This document shows, piece after piece, positions 43,139-51,682 of a DNA stretch of 64,000 nt. The notes under the pieces are model-generated. The model searched no databases, was not told the origin of the DNA, and was given only the letters and a program-made list of their open reading frames with translations. Positions within the stretch are counted from its first letter, which is position 1. The number at the start of each line of letters is the position of its first letter. The translations under genes and the position numbers were made by a program. The stretch lies in assembly GCF_000733295.1 (NCBI RefSeq), contig NZ_JPMI01000098.1, positions 1 to 64,000 of the forward strand. Reading direction: 5' to 3'. The DNA comes from Archangium violaceum Cb vi76 (GTDB taxonomy: Bacteria; Myxococcota; Myxococcia; Myxococcales; Myxococcaceae).

Positions 43139-45610
43139 TTGTCCCACGGCCAACCGCCGATCTCCGAGGATCGCGTCCCTGTCGCCCAGGCGGCCACGCC
43201 CCTGGCGCACACCCCCTACGTGCCGGCCAACGAGTCGCGGCCGGAACTGACCCTGCGCGGACTGGCGCTCGGCTCGGTGCTGGGCATCGTCTTCGGGGCC
43301 TCGTCGGTGTACCTGGCGGTGAAGGTGGGCCTGACGGTGTCGGCATCCATTCCGATAGCGGTGCTGTCCATCGCCATCTTCCGGGCGTTCGGCCGCTCCA
43401 ACATCCTGGAGAACACCATCGTCCAGACGGTGGGCTCGGCCGGCGAGTCGCTCGCCTTCGGGATCGCCGCGGCACTGCCCGCGCTGCTGTTGCTGGGCTA
43501 CGACATCGATCTCATGCATGCCTTCCTGGTGGCATCGCTGGGCGGCGTGCTGGGCGTGCTGATGATGATTCCGCTGCGCGAGGGCCTCATCGTCCACGAG
43601 CACGGAAAGCTCACCTACCCCGAGGGCACCGCCGCGGCGGACGTGCTCGTGGTGGGCGAGGAGGGCGGGACGAACGCCCGCACGGTGGTGCTCGGCTTCG
43701 GGGTGGGAGGGCTCTACAAGTTCGCCTACGCGGGCCTGCACCTCTTCAAGGAGGTGGTGGGCACGGCGCTGAGCTGGGTGAAGACGACGGCGGCCGGGGT
43801 GGCGCAGAGGGCGGGCTACGCGGGCGGCTCCGTGTCCATGGAGGTGAGCCCGGAGCTGCTCGGCGTGGGCTACATCATCGGACCCAAGGTGGCGTCCATC
43901 ACCTTCGCGGGGGGCGTGCTCAGCTACCTCATCCTGATTCCGCTCATCACCTTCTTCGGCAGCGGGCTCGAGCAACCGTTGCTGCGGCCGGACGGCACGC
44001 TCATCCGGGACATGGACCCGGACACGATACGGGACGCATACGTGCTGTACATCGGCGCGGGCGCGGTGGCCACCGGAGGGCTCGTCAGCCTCATCCGCTC
44101 GCTGCCCACCATCCTCAACGCCTTCCGGCGCGGACTGGACACCTTCCTGGCCTCGCGGCGCAAGGAGGCGGGGCCCGTGCTGCTGCGCACCGAGCAGGAC
44201 CTGCCCATCACCGTGGTGCTGGCGGGCAGCGCGCTGCTCGTCCTGGCCATCTGGCTGGCGCCACCGCTGCAGGTCAACCTCGTGTCGGCGCTGCTCATCG
44301 TGGTGTGCGGCTTCTTCTTCGTGACGGTGAGCGCGCGAATCACGGGAGAGATCGGCTCCTCGTCCAACCCCATCTCCGGCATGGTGGTGGCCACGCTGCT
44401 GCTGACGTGCCTCGTGTACCTGCTGCTGGGATGGACGAGTGCCGAGGACCGCTTCATGGCGCTCACCACGGCGGCCATCGTGGGCATCGCGGCCTCCAAC
44501 GGAGGCACCACGGCGCAGGACCTGAAGACGGCCTACCTGGTGGGCGGAACGCCGCGGCGGCAGCAAATCGCCCTCTTCGTGGGCGTGCTCACCAGCTCGC
44601 TGCTCATCGGACTGGTGCTGGTGGTGCTCAACCGGGGCGCCACCACCATCATCCCCGAGACGCACCCGGGCCAGACGGTGAGCGTGGTGGGCGACGAGAC
44701 GCGCACGCAGCACACGTATCCGTGGGGCGTGTCGGAGCAGGCGCTGGCGGCGAGGGGAGTGAAACTGGCCGAGCTGAAGGGCCCCTTGTGGAAGCAGGGC
44801 CTCGAGGTGGCGCAGGGACCGGGCGGCGCACCCGAGCTGCGGAGCTGGACCGCGCAGCCGGTGGAGCGGGTGGCGGCCACGGAGGTGCGGCTGGCATCGG
44901 GACAGACGGTGAAGGTGTCGGAGCTCGGCACGGTGACGCCGGGCCCCGAGCGCACCTGGCGCGTGGGCTACGTGCGGGGCGCGGAGACGCCGGTGCCCAC
45001 GGGCACGTACCTGGTGGATGAGGCGGGAGCCATCCACTACGTGGTGGACCCGGGCATCGGCGGCCGCATCACCAACTATGAGGGCGTTCCGCTCACGCGC
45101 TACCCCGCGCCCAAGGCGCAGCTCTTCGCGCTCATCATCGATGGCATCCTCACGCAGAAGCTGCCGTGGGACCTGGTGCTGGTGGGCGTCTTCATCGCGC
45201 TGATGCTGGAGCTGTGCGGCGTGTCGTCGTTGCCGTTCGCGGTGGGCGTGTATCTGCCCATCTCCAGCAGTGCGCCCATCTTCGTGGGCGGCATGGTGCG
45301 CTACGCGGTGGACAAGGTGCGCGGAGGCACCGCCGCCGAGGCCGAGTTCTCCCCCGGCACCCTGCTCTCCTCGGGCTACATCGCTGGAGGGGCCATCGCG
45401 GGCGTGCTCATCGCCTTCCTGGAGATCGCCAGCGACGGAGCCTGGACGCGCGCCATCGACATTCCCGGAATGCTCGGCGACACACCGTTCTCGCGCTTCC
45501 TGCAGGAGTCCAACCTGTGGGGCCTCGGCTTCTTCGCCGTCCTCACCGTCCTGCTGCTCCTCACGGGTCTCAAGGGCGAGAGCGGTGCGCAGGCCCGGCC
45601 CGCGAAGTAG
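43139..45610 (+). CDS. OPT-family oligopeptide transporter
   Basis: This 823-residue protein belongs to the OPT family. It has about 14 membrane helices and typical stretches such as FGASSVYLAVKVGLTVSASI, KLTYPEGTAAADVLV and SSNPISGMVVATLLLTCLVY. A periplasmic or cytoplasmic insertion of about 130 residues lies between the two helix bundles (near 510-640). OPT proteins import peptides or metal chelates. The start is a TTG at 43139 with GAGGAG nine bases upstream; no better start exists. A 12-base palindrome CCGCATATGCGG lies upstream at 43056. It reads alone. Confidence 0.85.
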   Translation: MSHGQPPISEDRVPVAQAATPLAHTPYVPANESRPELTLRGLALGSVLGIVFGASSVYLAVKVGLTVSASIPIAVLSIAIFRAFGRSNILENTIVQTVGSAGESLAFGIAAALPALLLLGYDIDLMHAFLVASLGGVLGVLMMIPLREGLIVHEHGKLTYPEGTAAADVLVVGEEGGTNARTVVLGFGVGGLYKFAYAGLHLFKEVVGTALSWVKTTAAGVAQRAGYAGGSVSMEVSPELLGVGYIIGPKVASITFAGGVLSYLILIPLITFFGSGLEQPLLRPDGTLIRDMDPDTIRDAYVLYIGAGAVATGGLVSLIRSLPTILNAFRRGLDTFLASRRKEAGPVLLRTEQDLPITVVLAGSALLVLAIWLAPPLQVNLVSALLIVVCGFFFVTVSARITGEIGSSSNPISGMVVATLLLTCLVYLLLGWTSAEDRFMALTTAAIVGIAASNGGTTAQDLKTAYLVGGTPRRQQIALFVGVLTSSLLIGLVLVVLNRGATTIIPETHPGQTVSVVGDETRTQHTYPWGVSEQALAARGVKLAELKGPLWKQGLEVAQGPGGAPELRSWTAQPVERVAATEVRLASGQTVKVSELGTVTPGPERTWRVGYVRGAETPVPTGTYLVDEAGAIHYVVDPGIGGRITNYEGVPLTRYPAPKAQLFALIIDGILTQKLPWDLVLVGVFIALMLELCGVSSLPFAVGVYLPISSSAPIFVGGMVRYAVDKVRGGTAAEAEFSPGTLLSSGYIAGGAIAGVLIAFLEIASDGAWTRAIDIPGMLGDTPFSRFLQESNLWGLGFFAVLTVLLLLTGLKGESGAQARPAK

Positions 45611-45688
45611 CGCACACCGCATGAGGGGCACGGACCTTCACCCGTTTCCCTTGGACATGAATCAGTCCTTGCCCTACATGCGTGCGAC

Positions 45689-46369
45689 ATGAGCATCAGC
45701 GCGTTCCTTCGGAAACTCGCGGCGTCGAGCCTCGGTCTTCTCCTCGTCTCCTGCACCGTGACGAAGCCTGTGACGACGGCCCGGAGTCCCACCGGGCCAC
45801 ACGACCTGGGCAGGTTCGTGCTCGTTCTCCAGGAGACGCCAGACGGGCGGGTGACGCACGACTGGAGGCCGCTCGGGGACTTTGATCTGAAGCAGTATCA
45901 GTACCAGTCTGAAACGGTAGGTATTGGCAGCGTCATCAAGCGGACGAGTGCTCCCAAGAATGACGACCTGATTGACAGTGCCTGCTTTGAAGTATGGGAG
46001 CATTGCATGGCGAGGTGCAATGAAAGCCCTCTTCCACCTCATGCCGAGCACTACATTGCCAGTTACAGAAGTACTCGAGCCGCCCTGAAGGCGTATTGCA
46101 CGGATGAGTGTCGCAAGGAGAGCGACAACTGCCGTAGAAGACTCAAGCGGCAGGCAGCAGAGGTCCTGGAGTTTCGAGCTACTGGCGAAGCTGTCGATTG
46201 GCTGAAGCGCCACAAGGAAGAAATCGCAGTGGGTGCCACGGTCATCATCACGGGCGTGGTCTTCTACGTCGTCATGAGCAGCGGGGGAATCCTGATACTG
46301 GCACCCGCCTTTCTCCTGACGTCGCCCAATGCTCCCGCCGCTCCCCACCTCGCGGAGGTATTTCAGTGA
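45689..46369 (+). CDS. Cys-motif lipoprotein, cassette copy 3 (protein A3)
   Basis: This 226-residue protein has a lipoprotein signal (LGLLLVSCT), a copy-specific domain (residues 30-95), then C-x6-C-x3-C (CFEVWEHCMARC) and C-x3-C-x6-C (CTDECRKESDNC), as in A1 and A2. DWLKRHKEE and a hydrophobic C-terminal hairpin follow, ending ILAPAFLL plus a short Pro/Ala tail. The start ATG at 45689 gives the full signal peptide. Its stop overlaps the GTG of the partner gene (46366), so the two are coupled. Function unknown. Confidence 0.78.
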   Translation: MSISAFLRKLAASSLGLLLVSCTVTKPVTTARSPTGPHDLGRFVLVLQETPDGRVTHDWRPLGDFDLKQYQYQSETVGIGSVIKRTSAPKNDDLIDSACFEVWEHCMARCNESPLPPHAEHYIASYRSTRAALKAYCTDECRKESDNCRRRLKRQAAEVLEFRATGEAVDWLKRHKEEIAVGATVIITGVVFYVVMSSGGILILAPAFLLTSPNAPAAPHLAEVFQ

Positions 46370-47163
46370 GCTCCGACAACCCCCTTGGCGACGCGGTTCT
46401 CCTGCTCCTCGAATACCGGCGCAACAGCCGCTCCAACGAGGAAAGGAAGCTCCTGGAAATCGCTGGCGGTGCATCGTCGTTTCTCTCCACCAGTGGACAA
46501 CTGTACCGGTTCGAGGATTTCCGAAAGAACCTGCAGCCAGGTCATGTGCGATCACTCTCCTTCGCCGACGTGGTTCATTACCTTGAGCAACTGCGGACCC
46601 AGGCGCAATCAGCCGAAGAGAAGGAAACACTGAGGGGCGCCAGTGACGCACTCATCTTCATCGAGGCTTCTGGCCAGCACGAGGGGCTCGAGGACTACCT
46701 GGCCTACTGGCGAAGCAGTACGCTTCCTCCCGTCATCGCCTCGTTCGAGACACTCGAGGAAGCAGAGCGCTGGTTGGAGCAGCAGCCCGTTCCGCCCTAC
46801 AAGGCCAGGGTGTTGATTGGTAATGAATACCACGTGGTATTTGCAACTCGCGAAGACAGGGATTGGCCCTTCGTTCCCACTCCGGTCGTGGCCGAGTTCC
46901 TCGAACTCCGCCTGGAAAAAGGTCTTCCTCCCGTGGTGGCCTCATTCGACACGCGTGAGCAGGCCGAGGCCTGGCTCACGGCCCTCTCCGAACCGCCAAG
47001 GCACGCCTTCATCACCATCGGCGGCAAGCACCATGTGGCCGCTCATTGGAAGAACGTGAACCACCGGGCCATCTACCCGTTCACCCTGGTTGACGATCTC
47101 GCACGGGAAAGACAGGCGGGCGAAGAACGGCTGAGCCGTGGCAGGAAGCGCGAGGAGGAGTAA
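46366..47163 (+). CDS. Soluble partner of cassette copy 3, duplicated modules (B3)
   Basis: This 265-residue protein is a longer member of the B family. Its C-terminal module appears twice (FETLEEAERWLEQQP then ARVLIGNEYHVVF; FDTREQAEAWLTAL then AFITIGGKHHVAAH), and the N-terminal helical module also appears twice (ASSFLSTSGQLYRFEDFRKN; ALIFIEASGQHEGLEDYL). It looks like an internal duplication of a B1/B2-sized ancestor. The GTG at 46366 overlaps the lipoprotein stop and has GGAGG seven bases upstream. There is no signal peptide; the tail is highly charged. It would act in the cytoplasm, perhaps as the immunity partner of A3. Confidence 0.78.
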   Translation: MSSDNPLGDAVLLLLEYRRNSRSNEERKLLEIAGGASSFLSTSGQLYRFEDFRKNLQPGHVRSLSFADVVHYLEQLRTQAQSAEEKETLRGASDALIFIEASGQHEGLEDYLAYWRSSTLPPVIASFETLEEAERWLEQQPVPPYKARVLIGNEYHVVFATREDRDWPFVPTPVVAEFLELRLEKGLPPVVASFDTREQAEAWLTALSEPPRHAFITIGGKHHVAAHWKNVNHRAIYPFTLVDDLARERQAGEERLSRGRKREEE

Positions 47164-47193
47164 CCCCCCACGGGCCTCCTTCCCGCGCTCGCT

Positions 47194-47838
47194 TCACGGC
47201 GCCTTCATCGGCCCCGCCTCGACGCCCGGCCAGGAGCGGATGAGCTCCCGATCCACGAAGACCTCGGCCTGCTCGACAAGCGGATCCAGTCCCCGCGGCG
47301 CCGCCTCGTTCGGGTTGTCCACCGAGGCCATGAGCTCGAAGTTGATGCGCGACGCGCCCAGCCACACGTCCTGGAACAGCCGCGCGGGGTTCGACTTCGG
47401 CACGTAGCGGCGCACGACGCGATCCGGCAGGTGCCGGAACGCCTCCGGCACATCCACGAACTCCAGCTTGTCCCGGAACACCGCTGACTGCCGCTCGAGG
47501 TCCAGGTCTTCCGCGAAGGTGTCACGCCACTGCTGGGGCGTGGCCGCCGACTCGCGCCACGCGACGTTGATGGTGAGCACCGCCGTACCCCGCTGCACCT
47601 GGGCCTCGCAGAACAGGGCCTCCCCCACGCTCGTGTCCGGCTTGCGCTCGCGCAGCAGCGCGACTCCCGGCAGCAGCAGAACAACGTACTCCGAGGCATT
47701 CAGCGCCGCGGCCACCCCGATGAAACCGTCCCCCCACATCGAGACGACACGGTGGCCCTGCACGTCTCCCGGGGTGTAGCGCAGGCTCTCGCTGACCAGC
47801 AGAGCCCTGCTCCGCATGATGTTTCCGGCGGTCGTCAT
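47194..47838 (-). CDS. Conserved-looking protein of unknown function
   Basis: This 214-residue soluble protein has no motif I recognise. The N-terminal half has a hydrophobic core (SMWGDGFIGVAAALNASEYV, VLLLPGVALLRE) and the C-terminal half contains PDRVVRRYVPKSNPARLFQD. AGGAGAGAAG precedes the ATG at 47838. It is convergent with the B3 gene, 30 bases away. It could be a cargo gene of the cassette neighbourhood or unrelated. The region 47839-48118 upstream shows a possible promoter for the next gene only. Confidence 0.55.
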   Translation of the reverse strand: MTTAGNIMRSRALLVSESLRYTPGDVQGHRVVSMWGDGFIGVAAALNASEYVVLLLPGVALLRERKPDTSVGEALFCEAQVQRGTAVLTINVAWRESAATPQQWRDTFAEDLDLERQSAVFRDKLEFVDVPEAFRHLPDRVVRRYVPKSNPARLFQDVWLGASRINFELMASVDNPNEAAPRGLDPLVEQAEVFVDRELIRSWPGVEAGPMKAP

Positions 47839-48072
47839 GGCTCTTCTCTCCTACGCCCCATCCGCGTGTTCCTCCAAGCCCCGTCCGCAAACCGCCGCCA
47901 CCACGCTCCCACAGTGTGGGCGCCCCCCGGCGCCTCCGCCATGGCCCCACCCTCCTGGTGGAGGAGGGGTGCACAGACCCTACACGCTGAGTAACCCCTA
48001 CTGGACACAGCAGCGGGCAAACCCTCCAGGTTCCTGACGTTTTCCGGGGAGGCGAATCGGGAAGAAACGGGG

Positions 48073-48078
48073 TAGACT
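48073..48078 (+). promoter_or_regulatory. Possible -10 box (TAGACT) for HEAT/HD-GYP operon
   Basis: TAGACT lies 40 bases before the ATG at 48119. The identical hexamer precedes genes at 14815 and 61895. A -35 element is not clear. Confidence 0.33.
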
Positions 48079-48118
48079 GAACTTCCCCCACCCCCCCGCT
48101 CGCCCATCCAAGGACGTC

Positions 48119-49885
48119 ATGGCCCCCCAGGCACAGACCGCCAGTAAAGCCTCCCAGGCCCCCCCGACGGACCCGGCCGTCGAGGAGAAGCTGGAGGCGG
48201 CGCGCAACTTCACCTTCCATCTGCTCAAGGGCATCAAGCAGATCGGCATGTACCGGCACAACGAGGCCCGCTTCCCCGAGTTCCTCTCCCGCGCCACGGA
48301 AGCGCTCGCCGCGTACACGGACAAGCACGGCCCGCTGTCCCTCAAGGTGGAGCAGCAGAACTTCATGCTGCACGGCGAGCCCACCTTCTCCGAGGACACG
48401 CCGCTGCCCTACAAGTTCTTCCGGGACGGCATCCGCCAGCTCATCTTCCGGCCAGGCCTCACCGTCGCGGAGCTGGTGACGTTCACGCTCATCGCCCTGT
48501 CCGAGCCCGAGCGCGGCGCCGAGGACGTGCTCGCCCAGTTGTGGCGCTCCGGCCTGGAGCACGTCGAGTACGTCGTCGTCGAAGGCTTCAAGATGGACGA
48601 GGTCTCCGAGCAGGAGATCGAGGTCGAGGTCGACAAGGTGGTCGGCTACCTCTACTCGCGCCTCAAGACGAACTCGGACGACTACCTGCGCTTCGCCCGC
48701 TTGAACGCGGAGGACCTGGACTCCAAGCTGGACGGCGTGGAGCAGATGCGCGGCCTGGTGGTGGCCGGCAACTACGCCTCGGACGACCTCAAGGCCCGGC
48801 TCCAGCGGGAGATCTCCGAGGAGGAGAACGCCCGGCTCTTCCCCAAGCTGATGAGCGCCATCTTCCAGGTGATCGAAGGAGGCGTGGACGACACGGCGCT
48901 GCTCGAGGAGGTCTTCGTGCAGCTGCTGGACGCCATGCTCATCCAGGATGACTACGGCACCATCAACCAGATCGTCCTGAAGATGCGCTCCATGGCGCAG
49001 CGCTCGCCCGGGAGCAGCATCGGCTCGCTGCTGGAGCACTTCGTCCTGAAGATGGGCGAGGAGCAGCGCGTGATGCGCGTGGCGGAGATGCTCAAGAGCA
49101 CGCGCCCCAAGCAGCCGGTGGACATCACCCGCTACCTGCAGGTGCTGGATGCCTCCACCATCTTCACGATGCTCAACGCGCTGGAGACGATCGAAATCCC
49201 CGAGAACCGCCTGCTGGTGTGTGACGTGCTGGCGCGCTTCGCGCAGGAGAATCCGCAGCCCTTCGTGCAGCGGTTGGAGTCCGATCGGCCGCAGACCGTG
49301 CGCGACATGGTCTACGTCCTGGAGAAGAGCAACCACCCGGACCGGGTGAAGATGTTCGGCCTGGTGATGCTCAACAAGAACCTCGCGGTGAAGCTGGAGG
49401 TGATGAACATCATCGCCCGGGGCCGCACCGCCGAGGCGCGCAAGCTCATCCTCGAGGCGTTCAACGATCCCGCCGCCCAGGTGCGCATGCTGGCGGCCCG
49501 GCTGCTGCCCGAGTTCGACCGGGACAAGGCCTACGTGGACCTGGTGAAGTGGATGAAGCACCCGGACTTCGAGAAGAAGAGCATCGAGGAGCGCACGGCC
49601 ATCTACACGGCGCTGGGCTCCACGGGCCTGCCGGGGGCCATCTCGATGCTGCTGCAGCTGATCGCCGTGAAGCCCACGCTGCTCAACAAGAAGAAGGTGC
49701 TGGAGGACAAGCTGCTGGCCATCGCCGGGCTGGCGGGCGCGTGCTCCATCCCCTCGTACAAGGCCTTGCAGGGCGTGGTGGAGGACAAGAACCAGCCCGT
49801 CGAGGTGCTCAACGCCGCGCGCAAGGCCATGTACCAGACGAAGAAGACGCTGTTCGGCGAGACGTCCACCACCGAGGAGGCCTGA
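48119..49885 (+). CDS. HEAT-repeat protein
   Basis: This 588-residue soluble protein has an N-terminal helical domain (residues 25-110, with FTFHLLKGIKQIGMYRHNEA). HEAT/armadillo-like repeats span the rest (for example PDRVKMFGLVMLNKNLAVKL, ARKLILEAFNDPAAQVRMLA, ERTAIYTALGSTGLPGAISM). The first domain resembles the first domain of the following HD-GYP-type gene (ARGLVSGLYMLIRSVKMYDP), so the two proteins share a module. They are 5 bases apart. The role is likely regulatory or scaffolding. Confidence 0.8.
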   Translation: MAPQAQTASKASQAPPTDPAVEEKLEAARNFTFHLLKGIKQIGMYRHNEARFPEFLSRATEALAAYTDKHGPLSLKVEQQNFMLHGEPTFSEDTPLPYKFFRDGIRQLIFRPGLTVAELVTFTLIALSEPERGAEDVLAQLWRSGLEHVEYVVVEGFKMDEVSEQEIEVEVDKVVGYLYSRLKTNSDDYLRFARLNAEDLDSKLDGVEQMRGLVVAGNYASDDLKARLQREISEEENARLFPKLMSAIFQVIEGGVDDTALLEEVFVQLLDAMLIQDDYGTINQIVLKMRSMAQRSPGSSIGSLLEHFVLKMGEEQRVMRVAEMLKSTRPKQPVDITRYLQVLDASTIFTMLNALETIEIPENRLLVCDVLARFAQENPQPFVQRLESDRPQTVRDMVYVLEKSNHPDRVKMFGLVMLNKNLAVKLEVMNIIARGRTAEARKLILEAFNDPAAQVRMLAARLLPEFDRDKAYVDLVKWMKHPDFEKKSIEERTAIYTALGSTGLPGAISMLLQLIAVKPTLLNKKKVLEDKLLAIAGLAGACSIPSYKALQGVVEDKNQPVEVLNAARKAMYQTKKTLFGETSTTEEA

Positions 49886-49890
49886 ACGCC

Positions 49891-51210
49891 ATGATGGACA
49901 CCCCGTTGAAAGTCACCCAGGCCCAGGAAGAGAACCTCGGCGAGTTCGGCCGCGGCTACTCGGAGAAGCTGCAGACGCTCGCGCGCGGGCTCGTGTCGGG
50001 CCTGTACATGCTGATCCGCTCGGTGAAGATGTACGACCCGGAGAACTCGGTCTTCGAGAAGCCGCTGCTCCAGCTGCAGGACATCGTCAACCAGATCATC
50101 TCCAAGGAAGGCCGGCTGGAGCTGGTGGGCGTCAAGGACTCCTTCTACCTCAACAACATGCTGGTGAAGGTGGACCTGAACTCCATCGACAACCAGCGCT
50201 ACCTGCTGGGGGAGATGCGGGCCAAGGACGTGGGCGGCATCTCGCTGAACAAGCTCGTCACGGTGCCGGACCTGAAGAACTTCATCTGGATCTTCAGCAA
50301 GGACCAGTCCGCGTCGGTGGACGAGGAAGGGCTGGCGGGCCGCAAGCTGCTCAACATGAAGGTCACCCGCTTCTCCAAGCTGAAGGAGAAGCTCAACCGG
50401 GACGAGCTGGCCAACCCGGATGCTCAGAAGGTGGACCGCAAGAAGTACGCGATGACGGTGTACTCGCGCGCGGTGTTCTTCCTGACGAAGTACCTGGAGT
50501 CGGTGCAGGCCGGCAAGCCGATGAACACGGCGAAGGCGCTGCGGATCGTCCAGGACTTCGTGGACATCTCCTACGAGCAGAAGACGCACTTCCTGGGGAT
50601 GACCACGTTGAAGAAGAGCGAGGTGGACTACCTCGTCTACCATCAGGTGAACGTGTGCCTGATGAGCGTCGTGTTCGGCATGGAGCTGGGGCTGACCAAG
50701 GCCCAGCTGCGGGATCTGGGCTACACGGCGCTCTTCCACGACGCGGGCATGGCGACGCTGCCCGAGGAGCTGTCCACCAAGAAGGGCGCGCTGAGCTCCG
50801 AGGAGAAGGCGCTCATCCAGAAGGCGCCGCTCATCTCCATCCGCAACATCCTGATGGAGAAGGGCTTCACACGCTCGACGCTGCTGCGCGTGGTGACGAC
50901 GTTCGAGCACAAGGCGGACTTCGGCACGGCGGTGCGCGACGGCCGGGGCAACATCGAGATGATCATCCCGAAGACGAACCTCGGGGTGTACGCGAAGATC
51001 CTCGCCATCTGCGACGCCTACGACGCGCTGACGTCGAGGCGGCCCTACCGCGACGCGTACGGCCCCGAGGTGGCGCTGATGCTGATGTGGACGGAGATGC
51101 GCCACAAGTTCGACCCGGAGCTGCTCCAGGTCTTCATGCGCGTCATGGCCATCCAGCCGGTGAAGGTGCTGAGCCGGCGCCAGCAGTCGATGACGCTCGG
51201 AGGCGTGTAA
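49891..51210 (+). CDS. Degenerate HD-GYP domain protein
   Basis: This 439-residue protein has an N-terminal helical domain (20-110) similar to that of the HEAT protein upstream, a linker, and a C-terminal HD-GYP fold. It has the HD pair in LFHDAGMATLPEE (near 282), preceded by YHQVNVCLMSVV, and later AICDAYDALTSRRPYRDAY. The GYP signature itself is missing: the region that normally reads HHE..GxGYP is TFEHKADFGTA. Cyclic-di-GMP hydrolysis is therefore doubtful, and it may bind c-di-GMP or another ligand. It starts 5 bases after the HEAT gene. Confidence 0.83.
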   Translation: MMDTPLKVTQAQEENLGEFGRGYSEKLQTLARGLVSGLYMLIRSVKMYDPENSVFEKPLLQLQDIVNQIISKEGRLELVGVKDSFYLNNMLVKVDLNSIDNQRYLLGEMRAKDVGGISLNKLVTVPDLKNFIWIFSKDQSASVDEEGLAGRKLLNMKVTRFSKLKEKLNRDELANPDAQKVDRKKYAMTVYSRAVFFLTKYLESVQAGKPMNTAKALRIVQDFVDISYEQKTHFLGMTTLKKSEVDYLVYHQVNVCLMSVVFGMELGLTKAQLRDLGYTALFHDAGMATLPEELSTKKGALSSEEKALIQKAPLISIRNILMEKGFTRSTLLRVVTTFEHKADFGTAVRDGRGNIEMIIPKTNLGVYAKILAICDAYDALTSRRPYRDAYGPEVALMLMWTEMRHKFDPELLQVFMRVMAIQPVKVLSRRQQSMTLGGV

Positions 51211-51217
51211 TCACGCC
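51202..51217. other. Hairpin holding both stop codons of convergent genes
   Basis: GGCGTG-TAAT-CACGCC is a perfect 6-bp stem whose loop contains the TAA of the HD-GYP gene (51208-51210) and, with the next bases, the TGA of the gdx gene on the other strand (51211-51213). It may serve as a bidirectional transcription end. Confidence 0.5.
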
Positions 51218-51534
51218 CCGCCGCTCGTGAGCTTCAGGCCGACGATGGACGTCAGCAGAAGGACGAGGAAGAAGGCACGCGCGGGGGTGACGGGCTCGTG
51301 GAACAGGAAGATGCCCAGCACCGCCGCGCCCAGCGCCCCGATGCCCACCCAGACGGCATAGGCGGTACCGATGGGCAGGGTCTTCGCCGCCACCCCCAGC
51401 AACACCATGCTGGCGATGATCGCCCCCACCGTCAGCACGGTAGGGATTGGCCGGGTGAAGCCCTCGGTGTACTTGAGTCCGATGGCCCAGCACACCTCGA
51501 GCAACCCGGCCACCACGAGCAGGATCCACGCCAT
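51211..51534 (-). CDS. sugE: Guanidinium exporter Gdx (SugE-type SMR)
   Basis: This 107-residue small multidrug-resistance protein has four membrane helices, the essential Glu at position 13 (AGLLEVCWAIGLKYTEGF) and GTAYAVWVGIGALGAAVLGI. The LKYTEGFTR segment and the helix-3 sequence fit the Gdx/SugE branch rather than EmrE. Gdx exports guanidinium in exchange for protons. A guanidine-III riboswitch at 51553-51594 directly precedes it, which independently supports the function. AAGGAG lies before the ATG at 51534. It is convergent with the HD-GYP gene. Confidence 0.92.
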   Translation of the reverse strand: MAWILLVVAGLLEVCWAIGLKYTEGFTRPIPTVLTVGAIIASMVLLGVAAKTLPIGTAYAVWVGIGALGAAVLGIFLFHEPVTPARAFFLVLLLTSIVGLKLTSGGA

Positions 51535-51552
51535 GACGCACACTCCTTCTCA

Positions 51553-51594
51553 GGCGTCGTCTTGTCGTGACCGGGTACGGCGCACCTCGTCCGG
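51553..51594 (-). promoter_or_regulatory. Guanidine-III (ykkC-III) riboswitch
   Basis: On the minus strand the RNA starts CCGGACGAGGUGCGCCGUAC, then continues CCGGUCACGACAAGACGACG. This matches the guanidine-III aptamer as I remember it over almost its whole length, with only two or three differences near the 3' end, and can form the same pseudoknot. It ends 18 bases before the gdx start, close to the ribosome binding site, as expected for translational control: guanidine binding would turn on Gdx synthesis. Confidence 0.87.
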
Positions 51595-51682
51595 GCCCGG
51601 CGTGCTCCCCAATGAGCCCGCCAGACAGGGAGGGGAATAACCGCGCCCCGCCCCTCGCGTCCAGGAGAACCCTGGGCCGGGC

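Noticed and set aside
43139-45610. An antisense 843-codon frame over the OPT gene
   Set aside because: His/Arg/Gln-rich shadow. The plus strand encodes an evident polytopic transporter.
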